DNA of 21,308 nucleotides from an uncultured Eubacterium sp. (GCA_900545305.1 UQYD01000034.1:1-21308); one strand, 5' to 3'; positions 7,403 through 14,496 are shown, counted from the stretch's first letter. Made by a program: numbers and translations. Notes: a model not told the origin generated them from the sequence alone.

Positions 7403-8560
7403 TTAGATGGCTTTTACTGTATAAACCACCTGACCATTTTTAACAAATGCTCTAGGTACTCTCTTTCCTACATTACAAACAATTTCGTAATTAATTGTAC
7501 CTATTGTATTTGCTATTTCTTCACAGCTAACTTCCTTGTCACCGGATTTGCCCATAATAACTACTTCGTCACCAACTTTAATATCCGGCACATTTGTTAC
7601 ATCAACCATACACTGGTCCATACACACATTACCTACAATATTACAGTATTCACCATTTATAATTACTCTGCCCTTATTTGACAAACGTCTTGAATAGCCG
7701 TCAGCATAGCCAATAGGAATTGTGGCAATTTTGGTTCTCTTATCTGTAAAATAAGTTCTGCCATAGCCTACACTTTCCCCTGCTTCAAGATACTTTACAT
7801 AGCTAACCTGTGTCTTAACACTCATTACTGGAACAAGTTTTACATCTGTGCTTACTTCTGTACTTGGATAAAGCCCATAAATAATAATACCTGCTCTTAC
7901 CATATCCATTTGAAGTTCCGGCATATCAAGTATTGCACCACTGTTTGCACAATGTCTTATAAGCCCCTTATGTCCTCTTGCTTCAACTCCGTCAGTCATA
8001 AACTTAAACTTTTCAAACTGTTCCCTAGTATAAGTTTTGTCTTTTTCATCAGCTGTTGCAAAGTGAGTAAAAATTCCTGTTACTTCAATATTAGGAAGTT
8101 CAAAAATTTTATCTATTTCATCAAGATTTTCCTCAGTTGGAGCAAAACCTATTCTGTGCATACCTGTATCAATCTTTATATGGACAAGTGCTGTCATATT
8201 AAGTCTTTGAGCAGTTTCAGAAATCTTTTTTGCAATATCATAGTCAAAAACAGCCTGAGTAAGTCTGTTTTTAATCATAGCTTCCATTTCTGCTTCAACT
8301 GTATTTCCCAAAATAAGTATAGGAACCTGAATACTACTTTCTCTAAGGGCTACACCCTCATCACAAGTAGCAACAGCCAACTGATTTGCACCATTATAAA
8401 GGCAAACTCTGCTGACCTCCAAAGCACCATGACCATACGCATCAGCCTTTACAATAGCTAAAAGCTGTGTTTTAGGTTCTATCTGAGTTCTAATATTTCT
8501 TATATTTTCTCCTATGGCATCTAAATTTATTTCTGCCACTAATCTATGGTATTCTTTCAC
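7403..8560 (-). CDS. alr: Alanine racemase, GTG start
   Basis: PLP enzyme interconverting L- and D-alanine, supplying D-Ala for peptidoglycan and teichoic acid; some Clostridial copies also serve spore physiology. The 385-residue length is standard. PLP lysine Lys38 lies in AIVKADAYGHG (Tyr42 nearby); the second catalytic Tyr is in SVGYGRTYF; IPIGYADGYSR and NVCMDQCMVDV are conserved C-terminal domain motifs. Translation starts at GTG (8560), fixed by the strong GAGGAGG six bases before it, which overlaps the stop codon of the upstream lipoprotein gene. The 12-bp spacing implies one transcript. The gerS-like/alr order equals the gerS-alr2 operon of C. difficile. Confidence 0.95.
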   Translation of the reverse strand: MKEYHRLVAEINLDAIGENIRNIRTQIEPKTQLLAIVKADAYGHGALEVSRVCLYNGANQLAVATCDEGVALRESSIQVPILILGNTVEAEMEAMIKNRLTQAVFDYDIAKKISETAQRLNMTALVHIKIDTGMHRIGFAPTEENLDEIDKIFELPNIEVTGIFTHFATADEKDKTYTREQFEKFKFMTDGVEARGHKGLIRHCANSGAILDMPELQMDMVRAGIIIYGLYPSTEVSTDVKLVPVMSVKTQVSYVKYLEAGESVGYGRTYFTDKRTKIATIPIGYADGYSRRLSNKGRVIINGEYCNIVGNVCMDQCMVDVTNVPDIKVGDEVVIMGKSGDKEVSCEEIANTIGTINYEIVCNVGKRVPRAFVKNGQVVYTVKAI

Positions 8561-8572
8561 GATATATCCTCC

Positions 8573-9178
8573 TCAGTTTTTGGGAACAAAAAAGTCCTTA
8601 TCTATTTGGGTATTATACTCGCATTTTGTGAAATTTTCAACAACTATTTGCTTATTATCAGCCGAATAAATAGCAAGTCTTTCCGGTAATTTACTTTCGT
8701 TATTTACCCATAATTTTTCTGTCTTAAACAGATTACCTCCGTCTTTTATATCAGCCTCTAATACTGTACACTTACTTTCGTCTAATGTACTGGCTGTTAC
8801 ATCTGCCCTATCGGTCTGAACATAATTTTTCATAAAACTAAACACCAAAATTTCTCGTCTTGATGCCTTATCTGTTGGTAAAATACTTATTTTGTTGTTA
8901 GGCAAATTGGGATTGTATTGCCATATCATATTGCCGTCATATAAAACACTACAGCCCTTGTATTCTTTAGGCGAATTAATTGTCATTTTGTATTTTCCGT
9001 CACTTTGGGCAGTTATATCCATATTGTAGGTCGTTTCTCCCTTGTTTGAAAAATATGTAACATCAGCATTTGCACTATAATTTTTCAATTCTGCAAGTGT
9101 ATCCTGCACAGATTTATACTGTGTTTTCCCACAGCCACACAGCATAAGTGCAATAAAAAGAAAAATAATCCTTTTCAT
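8573..9178 (-). CDS. GerS-like LolA-fold lipoprotein
   Basis: A 201-residue lipoprotein. Residues 1-15 are a short lipoprotein signal peptide and the lipobox LCGC places the lipidated cysteine at 16. The mature part has alternating amphipathic strands typical of LolA/GerS-like proteins: 'LAELKNYSANADVTYFSNKGETTYNMDITAQ', 'KYKMTINSPKEYKGCSVLYDGNMIWQYNPN', and an ending with 'LPERLAIYSADNKQIVVENFTKCEYN'. GerS of C. difficile has this architecture, forms a complex with the amidase CwlD needed for cortex modification, and is encoded just before an alanine racemase, exactly as here. That synteny plus the fold pattern is the basis of the call; sequence-level identity was not computed. It could instead be a general outer-leaflet lipoprotein carrier-like protein. 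Confidence 0.72.
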   Translation of the reverse strand: MKRIIFLFIALMLCGCGKTQYKSVQDTLAELKNYSANADVTYFSNKGETTYNMDITAQSDGKYKMTINSPKEYKGCSVLYDGNMIWQYNPNLPNNKISILPTDKASRREILVFSFMKNYVQTDRADVTASTLDESKCTVLEADIKDGGNLFKTEKLWVNNESKLPERLAIYSADNKQIVVENFTKCEYNTQIDKDFFVPKN

Positions 9179-9202
9179 ATAATCACCTTATATCTTTGGA
9201 TT

Positions 9203-9231
9203 ATTATATGTAAAAATAGGCAAAAAAATAC
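9203..9231 (-). promoter_or_regulatory. Possible promoter of the gerS-like gene, sigma-E-like -10
   Basis: The minus strand has CATATAAT (9210-9203) shortly before the gene, and GTATTTT about 14 bp upstream, which resembles the sporulation sigma-E pattern more than a sigma-A promoter because no TTGACA-like box exists at 17 bp. Weak evidence from short motifs. Confidence 0.3.
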
Positions 9232-9252
9232 TCTCACAATAAAGTGAGAGTT
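9223..9252 (-). terminator. Terminator of the one-TM lysine-tailed protein gene
   Basis: Perfect 8-bp stem ACTCTCAC / GTGAGAGT (9230-9237, 9244-9251), 6-nt loop, then seven T on the minus strand. Confidence 0.88.
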
Positions 9253-9260
9253 AAAAATAA

Positions 9261-9716
9261 TTATTTCTTTTTCTTTTTATCTTCTTTAGCCTTTTCCTTT
9301 TTAGCCTTAGCAATAGCCTTCATTTCTTCTGCTGACTTCATACCAACAATATTTACAATATAAAGTCCTGCAATTTCAACCTTAACAGTTTTCTTTAAAG
9401 GCATAGCATCGAAAACTCTTTTATCAGCTATAAGTGTAAGTATCTGAGGACCAACCTTAACCTGAACAAAGTTCATTTTCATAAACTTGCTCCACTTAGG
9501 AATTTGGTCGATAACCATCTTAGGCATATTGACATTAGTAATTTTATCTCGTCTTTTATCAATAACGTATACCTGCTGAGTAGTCTTTGTTTTCTCAATC
9601 ATAGAACTTTGACTATCCATCTTCTTATAAGCCCAACGATTAAGCATATAAAGAACAAAAACAACAATAGCAACGATAACTACAACTAATAATAAAATAT
9701 CTGTAAACTGCACCAA
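9261..9716 (-). CDS. Conserved-looking single-pass membrane protein with lysine-rich tail
   Basis: Function not recognised. The 151-residue protein starts at ATG 9716 after AGGAGG. Residues about 6-25 form one transmembrane helix rich in Val/Ile with a short N-terminal outside part; residues 26-45 are charged. The soluble part (about 46-130) is a compact alpha/beta-looking region: 'QQVYVIDKRRDKITNVNMPKMVIDQIPKWSKF', then 'KVGPQILTLIADKRVFDAMPLKKTVKVEIAGLYIVNIV'. The last 25 residues are almost only Lys, Ala and Glu, ending KKKKK, probably helical and basic, which may bind nucleic acid or acidic lipid. One-TM layout is superficially like YajC, but the motifs do not match. It is a single-gene unit with its own strong promoter, structured leader and terminator, which suggests high, regulated expression. 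Confidence 0.75.
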   Translation of the reverse strand: MVQFTDILLLVVVIVAIVVFVLYMLNRWAYKKMDSQSSMIEKTKTTQQVYVIDKRRDKITNVNMPKMVIDQIPKWSKFMKMNFVQVKVGPQILTLIADKRVFDAMPLKKTVKVEIAGLYIVNIVGMKSAEEMKAIAKAKKEKAKEDKKKKK

Positions 9717-9755
9717 ATTTCCTCCTTTCTGAGAGTTTTAAAATAACTACATTTC

Positions 9756-9808
9756 GGAACTTGGTTCCTGTTGCTGTGTTCTTTACTTTTCACACAGCAT
9801 TATTTTCA
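9756..9808 (-). promoter_or_regulatory. Structured 5' leader of the one-TM protein gene
   Basis: The predicted leader (about 9808 to 9717) holds two perfect hairpins: 8-bp arms 9772-9779 with 9792-9799, and GGAAC/GTTCC at 9756-9760 and 9764-9768 with a 3-nt loop. There is no T run, so they are not terminators. Confidence 0.45.
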
Positions 9809-9814
9809 AATTAC

Positions 9815-9842
9815 ATTATACAATATTGACAGACTTTGTCAA
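9815..9842 (-). promoter_or_regulatory. Minus-strand promoter of the one-TM protein gene
   Basis: TTGACA (9842-9837), 16-bp spacer, TATAAT (9820-9815), both perfect. Its -35 box is the mirror arm of the palindrome that also contains the -35 box of the nth promoter. Confidence 0.8.
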
Positions 9843-9854
9843 GTCAACTATAAT
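9826..9854 (+). promoter_or_regulatory. Plus-strand promoter of nth, interlocked with the divergent promoter
   Basis: TTGACA (9826-9831), 17-bp spacer, TATAAT (9849-9854), both perfect consensus. The palindrome TTGACA-GACTT-TGTCAA at 9826-9842 supplies both -35 boxes, so polymerase can occupy only one direction at a time. Confidence 0.8.
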
Positions 9855-9904
9855 AAAAAATGCCCTTGTAGGCTTACAATAATAAGGATTTTTGAGGTGA
9901 TAAA

Positions 9905-10567
9905 ATGCCACCTGTTAGTAAAAGAATAAAATACAAAGTTGAACACGTTTTACCATTACTTGATGAATATTATCCTACAATGGATAAGTGCTATCTACAT
10001 TACACAAAACCCTATGAACTTTTAATTGCTACAATACTTTCTGCTCAATGTACAGACGATAGAGTAAATATAGTTACGGAAACACTTTTTAAGAAATATC
10101 CAACTCTTGAATCCTTTGCACAGGCAGATTTAGCAGAAATGGAGCAAGATATAAGAACAACCGGCTTTTTCAGAAATAAGGCAAAAAATATCTTACTCTG
10201 TACAAGAGCATTGTTGGAACGATTTAACGGGGAACTACCTTCAGACATAGAAAGTCTTACTTCCCTTGCCGGTGTAGGTAGAAAAACTGCCAACGTAGTC
10301 CGAACTCACATTTTTCATATTCCTAGTATTGTTGTGGATACTCACGTTAAAAGAATAAGCAATAAATTAGGTTTTACAGATAGTCAAGACCCAGTAAAAA
10401 TAGAATTTGAATTAATGAGAATTTTCCCAGAAGAATACTGGGGTAGATATAATACACAGATTATTGCCCATGGCAGAACTATATGTAAAGCCAGAAATCC
10501 ACAATGTGAAAAATGCTTTTTAAGTGAATACTGTGACCAGTATCAAAATGGTAGGGATATGCTCTAA
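9905..10567 (+). CDS. nth: Endonuclease III (DNA glycosylase/AP lyase)
   Basis: Bifunctional base-excision repair enzyme for oxidised pyrimidines. The 220-residue protein has the helix-hairpin-helix motif LAGVGRKTANVV with catalytic Lys127, catalytic Asp145 in VVDTHVKRISNKLGF, and the [4Fe-4S] ligands Cys194, Cys201, Cys204, Cys210 in the family's C-X6-C-X2-C-X5-C spacing. These equal E. coli Lys120, Asp138, Cys187, Cys194, Cys197 and Cys203 with a constant offset of 7, so the ATG at 9905 (after GAGGTG) is right and the protein is complete. Monocistronic: its own consensus promoter and a terminator overlapping its stop codon. Maturation needs Fe-S assembly, such as the iscSU genes in this window. 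Confidence 0.97.
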   Translation: MPPVSKRIKYKVEHVLPLLDEYYPTMDKCYLHYTKPYELLIATILSAQCTDDRVNIVTETLFKKYPTLESFAQADLAEMEQDIRTTGFFRNKAKNILLCTRALLERFNGELPSDIESLTSLAGVGRKTANVVRTHIFHIPSIVVDTHVKRISNKLGFTDSQDPVKIEFELMRIFPEEYWGRYNTQIIAHGRTICKARNPQCEKCFLSEYCDQYQNGRDML

Positions 10568-10590
10568 TTGTGGGCATATCCTTTTATATT
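10555..10590 (+). terminator. Terminator of nth, stop codon in the loop
   Basis: 10-bp stem GGATATGCTC (10555-10564) with GGGCATATCC (10572-10581) including one T.G wobble on the plus strand, followed by TTTTATATT. The TAA stop of nth is the start of the loop. Confidence 0.75.
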
Positions 10591-11407
10591 ATTCACAAAT
10601 ACTTTTATACAATTCAGGTCGTCTTTCTGAAAGCATTGTATATCCATTTTCCTTTAATTTATTAATTCTTCCATAATCAAGGTTCGCATATGTATAGCCC
10701 TGTACTTCTCCATTAATTTCAGAAATTATCCTGCCTGTTGGGTCAAGTATTCTGGTGTGACCAAAGAAATCAAGACTTTTATCCTTACCTATTCTATTAC
10801 AGCAAGCAATATAAACTGTATTTTCCAATGCTCTTACAGCTACATACATATCCATATCATAATCATCCGGCTTATTCCAATTTGTACTATGTACAAGCAA
10901 TTCAGCTCCCTTTATTGCCAAAATTCTGGAAACCTCTGGGAAAGAAGCATCATAACAAATAAAAAGACCTATTCTGCCTATTTCAGTATCAAAAACCTTA
11001 TATTCTGTTCCGGCTGTAAACCAATCTTTTTCTGTATCAAACAAGTGTATTTTTCTATATGTGCCTATAATTTCACCCTTATTGCTTATAAAAAGCTGTG
11101 AATTATACAGTATTTCAGGGTCATTTGCATCTCTTTCTGCCATACCCAATACAATGTGTATATTGTGCTTTAAAGCAACTTTTGAAAAGGCTTGTACAGT
11201 TTCTGATTTATCATCTATAACTTCTGCCAACTCCTTAAACTTTTCACCACATTCATAACCTGTTGTTGCCAATTCCGGAAATACCACAAGCTGTGTATCA
11301 GGCTTTTCATTAACAGCCTTTTCAAGTAACTCTATCATTTTATTTATGTTTTTAGCCTTATCACACAAAAACGGATAAGTCTGTATACAAACCACATTAC
11401 AAACCAT
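10589..11407 (-). CDS. Carbon-nitrogen hydrolase (nitrilase superfamily amidohydrolase)
   Basis: Amidase-type enzyme that cleaves a non-peptide C-N bond of an unidentified small amide. From ATG 11407 it has 272 residues; the start is supported by AGGAAGGGA upstream and by the family pattern (first beta strand immediately after the Met), whereas an in-frame ATG at 11434 has no ribosome binding site. The catalytic triad is visible: Glu45 in VFPELATTGYE, Lys119 in YRKIHLFDTEKDWF, Cys151 in LFICYDASFPE. The C-terminal third (ILAIKGAELLVHSTNWN, VRALENTVYIACCNRIGKD) is also standard. Similar proteins include omega-amidase-like and N-carbamoyl-hydrolase-like branches; the branch cannot be fixed here. 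Its downstream end almost touches the nth terminator. Confidence 0.9.
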   Translation of the reverse strand: MVCNVVCIQTYPFLCDKAKNINKMIELLEKAVNEKPDTQLVVFPELATTGYECGEKFKELAEVIDDKSETVQAFSKVALKHNIHIVLGMAERDANDPEILYNSQLFISNKGEIIGTYRKIHLFDTEKDWFTAGTEYKVFDTEIGRIGLFICYDASFPEVSRILAIKGAELLVHSTNWNKPDDYDMDMYVAVRALENTVYIACCNRIGKDKSLDFFGHTRILDPTGRIISEINGEVQGYTYANLDYGRINKLKENGYTMLSERRPELYKSICE

Positions 11408-11435
11408 AATATCTTCCCTTCCTAATAAATTCATT

Positions 11436-11470
11436 ATAAAAAAGAGACCCTTAACATAAGGACCTCTTTG
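11436..11470 (-). terminator. Terminator of murA
   Basis: Minus-strand arms AAAGAG-GT-CCTT and AAGG-GT-CTCTTT with 5-nt loop, followed by six T. As at 1314-1349, the two middle positions pair as tandem G.U only in the minus-strand RNA, matching the direction of murA. Confidence 0.8.
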
Positions 11471-11526
11471 TCATAAAACTTATCTATTATCAATATATCA
11501 CTGTAAAATAATTGTGTCAACTTAAT

Positions 11527-12777
11527 TTACACCTTATAAATTTTGCCACCTATTGCCTGTATTTTTTCTTCAATTTTGTCATATCCTCTTTCAATATGGC
11601 TTATATTTTTAATAGTTGTTTCTCCCTCAGCTGAAAGCCCTGCTATTACAAGACCTGCCCCACCTCTTAAATCTGTTGCTTCCACTTCTGTTCCTACTAA
11701 ATTGTCCACACCATTTACTTCAAAATGGCGTGAATCTATCTGTGTTATGTTTGCTCCCATTTTGTTCATTTCCGGAATATGCTTATTTCTGCCATTAAAT
11801 ATATTTTCTGATATACAACTCTTTCCTTTTGCCTTTAAAACCATAGCCATAATTTCAGCCTGCATATCTGTAGGCAATTTTGGATATACATTTGTGGCTA
11901 TTTTTTCAATGGCATTTATTTTTTCCGGAGCATCAATATACAAACTGTTTTTATTTATTTTTACAACTGCACCTGTTTTCTTCACAATATCAATAGTGGC
12001 ACTTAAATGCTTAGGCTCTGTATTTTCTATAAACAATTCTCCACCTGTTGCAACTGCCATTGTCATAAAAGTACCTGTTTCTATTCTGTCCGGAATAATA
12101 GTGTGTTCACACCCATCTAATTTCTTGACACCCTCAATATATATCCTATTTGTACCGGCACCACAAATATTTCCACCGGCTTTATTTAAGAACAACTGTA
12201 AGTCAACTATTTCAGGTTCTTTTGCCGGATTTTCAATAATTGTAACACCCTTTGCAAGAGTTCCCAAAAGCATAATATTTTCGGTTGCACCTACACTAGG
12301 AAAAGGTAATTTTATTTTTGTTCCCTGTAGACTTCTTACTTTGCAATATATACCATTGCTACTTTCTGCTATTTCTACGCCCATTTTTTCAACAGCCTTT
12401 AAATGAATATCTATAGGTCTGTTGCCTAGAGAACAGCCTCCCGGATATGGTATAGTTACCTCTCCGGCTGATGCCAACATTCCACCCATAAGAAGTATTG
12501 AAGAACGCATTTTGCTACAAAGCTCTGTAGGGAGAACAGTATTTACTATGCCACTATTTATAATATTCATTTTGTCATTTTCTCTTGTTATATTCATTCC
12601 CAAATTTTCAAGTATTTCAACAGTATAAGCTACATCACTTAAATTAGGTACATTTTTTAAAACTGCATTTTTAGTCATTAAAGTACCGGCAAGTATAGGA
12701 AGTACAGCATTTTTTGCACCACTTATCTTTACCTGACCTGAAAGCCTTTCGCCTCCACAGATAACATACCTATCCAT
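11527..12777 (-). CDS. murA: UDP-N-acetylglucosamine 1-carboxyvinyltransferase
   Basis: First committed cytoplasmic step of peptidoglycan synthesis: adds enolpyruvate from PEP to UDP-GlcNAc; target of fosfomycin. The 416-residue protein has Lys22 and Asn23 in ISGAKNAVLP, Arg91 in KMRSSILLMGG, the catalytic Cys115 in PGGCSLGNRP and Arg120, at the same numbers as in Enterobacter cloacae MurA, so start and reading frame are right. Cys115 is present (not Asp), so fosfomycin sensitivity at this enzyme would be expected from family knowledge. Firmicutes often have two MurA paralogues; which one this is cannot be said. ATG follows GGAGGAC. Divergent from the HAD phosphatase gene; no clear -35 for murA was seen in the 97-bp gap. 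Confidence 0.95.
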   Translation of the reverse strand: MDRYVICGGERLSGQVKISGAKNAVLPILAGTLMTKNAVLKNVPNLSDVAYTVEILENLGMNITRENDKMNIINSGIVNTVLPTELCSKMRSSILLMGGMLASAGEVTIPYPGGCSLGNRPIDIHLKAVEKMGVEIAESSNGIYCKVRSLQGTKIKLPFPSVGATENIMLLGTLAKGVTIIENPAKEPEIVDLQLFLNKAGGNICGAGTNRIYIEGVKKLDGCEHTIIPDRIETGTFMTMAVATGGELFIENTEPKHLSATIDIVKKTGAVVKINKNSLYIDAPEKINAIEKIATNVYPKLPTDMQAEIMAMVLKAKGKSCISENIFNGRNKHIPEMNKMGANITQIDSRHFEVNGVDNLVGTEVEATDLRGGAGLVIAGLSAEGETTIKNISHIERGYDKIEEKIQAIGGKIYKV

Positions 12778-12823
12778 ACTGTCCTCCGAAAATCTATATA
12801 TTTATATTATGTCGCTTTTTTAA

Positions 12824-12852
12824 TTGTGTTACTGACAGTAATGTGTTAAAAT
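12824..12852 (+). promoter_or_regulatory. Promoter of the HAD phosphatase gene with internal palindrome
   Basis: TTGTGT (12824-12829), 17-bp spacer, TAAAAT (12847-12852). A perfect palindrome TTACTG-A-CAGTAA (12829-12841) fills the spacer, a possible operator site between divergent murA and this gene. Confidence 0.5.
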
Positions 12853-12874
12853 TGCCATTGTATGGAGGTGTACT

Positions 12875-13519
12875 ATGAAAGCTGTAATTTTTGATTTAGA
12901 CGGAACACTTGTTAATTCTCTTGAGGATTTAATGGATAGCACTAACTATGCTATGTCAAAAGTTGGTGTTAAAGAAATAAATATTGAACAAACTAGACAA
13001 TATGTTGGAAATGGTGCTGATATTCTTGTGAAAAGAGCATTAGGCAGTAAAAATCAAGATAAATTTGAAAAGGCAATTTCTGTTTTCAGAGAATATTATA
13101 AGGACAATATGTGTAACAAAACTAAGCCTTATAATGGTGTTTTAGAGGTTTTAGATACTCTCAACAAAAAAGGCTATGTATGTGGAGTTGTATCTAACAA
13201 GCCTGATTTTGCTACTAAAGATATGGTTAAAAAATTATTTGGAGATAAAATCCAAATAGCCATTGGTGCTGACACAACTAAAAGACCTAAAAAGCCAGCT
13301 CCTGAGGGTGTATTTCTTGCTCTTGACACATTGAAAATAGACAGAAAAAATGCTGTTTATGTTGGAGATAGTGAAGTTGATGTAGCCACAGGTAAAAATT
13401 CAAATTTACCCGTCATTGGTGTCCTTTGGGGATTTAGAACTCTTGCTGATTTAGAGGGTGCTGACATAATAATTGACTCCCCTGCTGACATTGTAACAGC
13501 TGTAGAAAAACTTTTATAA
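12875..13519 (+). CDS. HAD-superfamily phosphatase, phosphoglycolate phosphatase-like
   Basis: Haloacid dehalogenase hydrolase that removes phosphate from a small phosphometabolite, such as 2-phosphoglycolate formed during DNA repair. The 214-residue protein carries motif I DLDGTLVNS (nucleophile Asp7, acid/base Asp9), motif II Ser107 in VVSNKP, motif III Lys in the KRPKKPAP segment near 137-140, and motif IV GDSEVD with Asp165 and Asp169. The helical cap domain (about 16-85) is of the C1 type, as in Gph and pyrophosphatase PpaX. ATG follows GGAGGTG. Assignment to phosphoglycolate rather than pyrophosphate or beta-phosphoglucose is not firm. Confidence 0.85.
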   Translation: MKAVIFDLDGTLVNSLEDLMDSTNYAMSKVGVKEINIEQTRQYVGNGADILVKRALGSKNQDKFEKAISVFREYYKDNMCNKTKPYNGVLEVLDTLNKKGYVCGVVSNKPDFATKDMVKKLFGDKIQIAIGADTTKRPKKPAPEGVFLALDTLKIDRKNAVYVGDSEVDVATGKNSNLPVIGVLWGFRTLADLEGADIIIDSPADIVTAVEKLL

Positions 13520-13530
13520 AGGAACTTGTA

Positions 13531-13656
13531 TTGACATTTACATTTATTTGTGTTAATGTTTTTGTGTGCTAAGTTATTATGTCGTTATTTATACAACGAC
13601 TCCTCCTATGATATAATTAAACTATTGCTGGTTAGTTATTTCATAGGATTTTTTAT
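13531..13656 (+). ncRNA. Possible small RNA or processed 3' UTR after the HAD gene
   Basis: TTGACA (13531-13536) with 17-bp spacer and a poor -10 (TAATGT, 13554-13559) could start an RNA of about 90 nt near 13566. The RNA holds hairpin GTCGTT/AACGAC (13581-13586, 13595-13600), a single-stranded TCCT next to it, and a terminator hairpin. Alternatively this is just the 3' UTR of the HAD gene. No open reading frame is seen. Confidence 0.35.
13605..13656 (+). terminator. Terminator downstream of the HAD gene
   Basis: Arms CCTATGA (13605-13611) and TCATAGG (13641-13647), with an inner stem AACTA/TAGTT, followed by ATTTTTTAT. The large loop makes it less canonical. Confidence 0.6.
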
Positions 13657-13659
13657 ATA

Positions 13660-13696
13660 ATGGCAAAAATCCACTAAGTTCTCACCTAGTGGATTT
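13660..13696 (-). terminator. Terminator of ispD
   Basis: Perfect 10-bp stem AAATCCACTA (13667-13676) with TAGTGGATTT (13687-13696), 10-nt loop, followed on the minus strand by TTTTTGCC. Confidence 0.8.
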
Positions 13697-13700
13697 CCTA

Positions 13701-14396
13701 TTATTTATCAAGATTTCTTTCCAATATTCTTTCTCCCACATATAAATCCTCAGGAGTTGTTATTTTAATATTGTCATAGCTACCCTCAACCATTTTTATT
13801 TTCTGACCTGTTCTCTCTACAAGCATAGAATCATCAGTACCTAAATAGTTATCCTCTTTTGCCTTTTCATAAGCCTTTTTTATAACATCATACTTAAAAC
13901 ATTGTGGTGTCTGTGCGTGCCACAATAATTTTCTGTTTGGAGTATCAACTACAAAACCATTTTCGTCACAAATCTTAATAGTATCCTTTGCAAAAACACC
14001 TAACACACAAGCCCCATATTTTGCTGTATCTTCAGCCAAAACTTCAATACTGTTTTCATCAATAAAAGGTCTTACGCCATCGTGAATCATAACTATATCA
14101 CAATTATCAGATACATTGTTTAAGCCATTTTCAACAGAATACTGTCTTTCACTTCCACCTTCAACAATAGCCTTTATTTTTGTAAAACCGTATCTATCAA
14201 TAATTTCACTCTTTACGTACTCTATTTCGTCTTTTCCTGTAACCAATATTATTTCATTTACAACAGGACTTTCCTCAAATACTTGAACTGTATAGCTTAG
14301 TATACTTCTGCCATTTAAGTCTAAATATTGTTTAGCAATAGCACTTTTCATTCTCTTTCCACTACCTGCTGCTACAATAATAACACTTACGTTCAT
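13701..14396 (-). CDS. ispD: 2-C-methyl-D-erythritol 4-phosphate cytidylyltransferase
   Basis: Third enzyme of the MEP isoprenoid pathway: joins CTP and methylerythritol phosphate. The 231-residue length is typical. The nucleotide-binding N-terminus VIIVAAGSGKRMKSAIAKQYLDLNG has Arg15 and Lys22, equivalent to E. coli Arg20 and Lys27; MIHDGVRPFID and FAKDTIKI are further IspD motifs; HAQTPQCF precedes the C-terminal dimer arm. ATG at 14396 follows GGAGGTG. It stands alone on this strand and is divergent from pdp. The TarI/LicC cytidylyltransferases are relatives, but the KDTIK and QTPQ motifs favour IspD. Confidence 0.9.
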   Translation of the reverse strand: MNVSVIIVAAGSGKRMKSAIAKQYLDLNGRSILSYTVQVFEESPVVNEIILVTGKDEIEYVKSEIIDRYGFTKIKAIVEGGSERQYSVENGLNNVSDNCDIVMIHDGVRPFIDENSIEVLAEDTAKYGACVLGVFAKDTIKICDENGFVVDTPNRKLLWHAQTPQCFKYDVIKKAYEKAKEDNYLGTDDSMLVERTGQKIKMVEGSYDNIKITTPEDLYVGERILERNLDK

Positions 14397-14445
14397 TGTA
14401 TCACCTCCAATGACATTTTATCACTAAATAATACAAAAATCTATA

Positions 14446-14474
14446 TTGAAGTTTTACACACCTTATCCTATAAT
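14446..14474 (+). promoter_or_regulatory. Promoter of the pdp-deoB operon
   Basis: TTGAAG (14446-14451), 17-bp spacer, perfect TATAAT (14469-14474). This shows that the reading frame upstream of 14497 is promoter DNA, not coding. Confidence 0.75.
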
Positions 14475-14496
14475 TAAATTAAAAGGAGGGGTAAAT

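Noticed and set aside
7274..8461. Plus-strand open frames (7274-7681 and 7910-8461) opposite alr
   Set aside because: Antisense shadows of alr, rich in His/Tyr/Ser/Phe, without recognisable motifs or start signals.
11543..12406. Long plus-strand open frame of 287 codons opposite murA
   Set aside because: It lies wholly antisense to murA, whose catalytic residues are intact; it has no ribosome binding site and a composition typical of reverse-frame shadows.
14446..14496. N-terminal extension of pyrimidine-nucleoside phosphorylase
   Set aside because: The extra codons overlap the -35 and -10 boxes of the promoter, and ATG 14497 has a strong AAAGGAGGGG and matches the family start.
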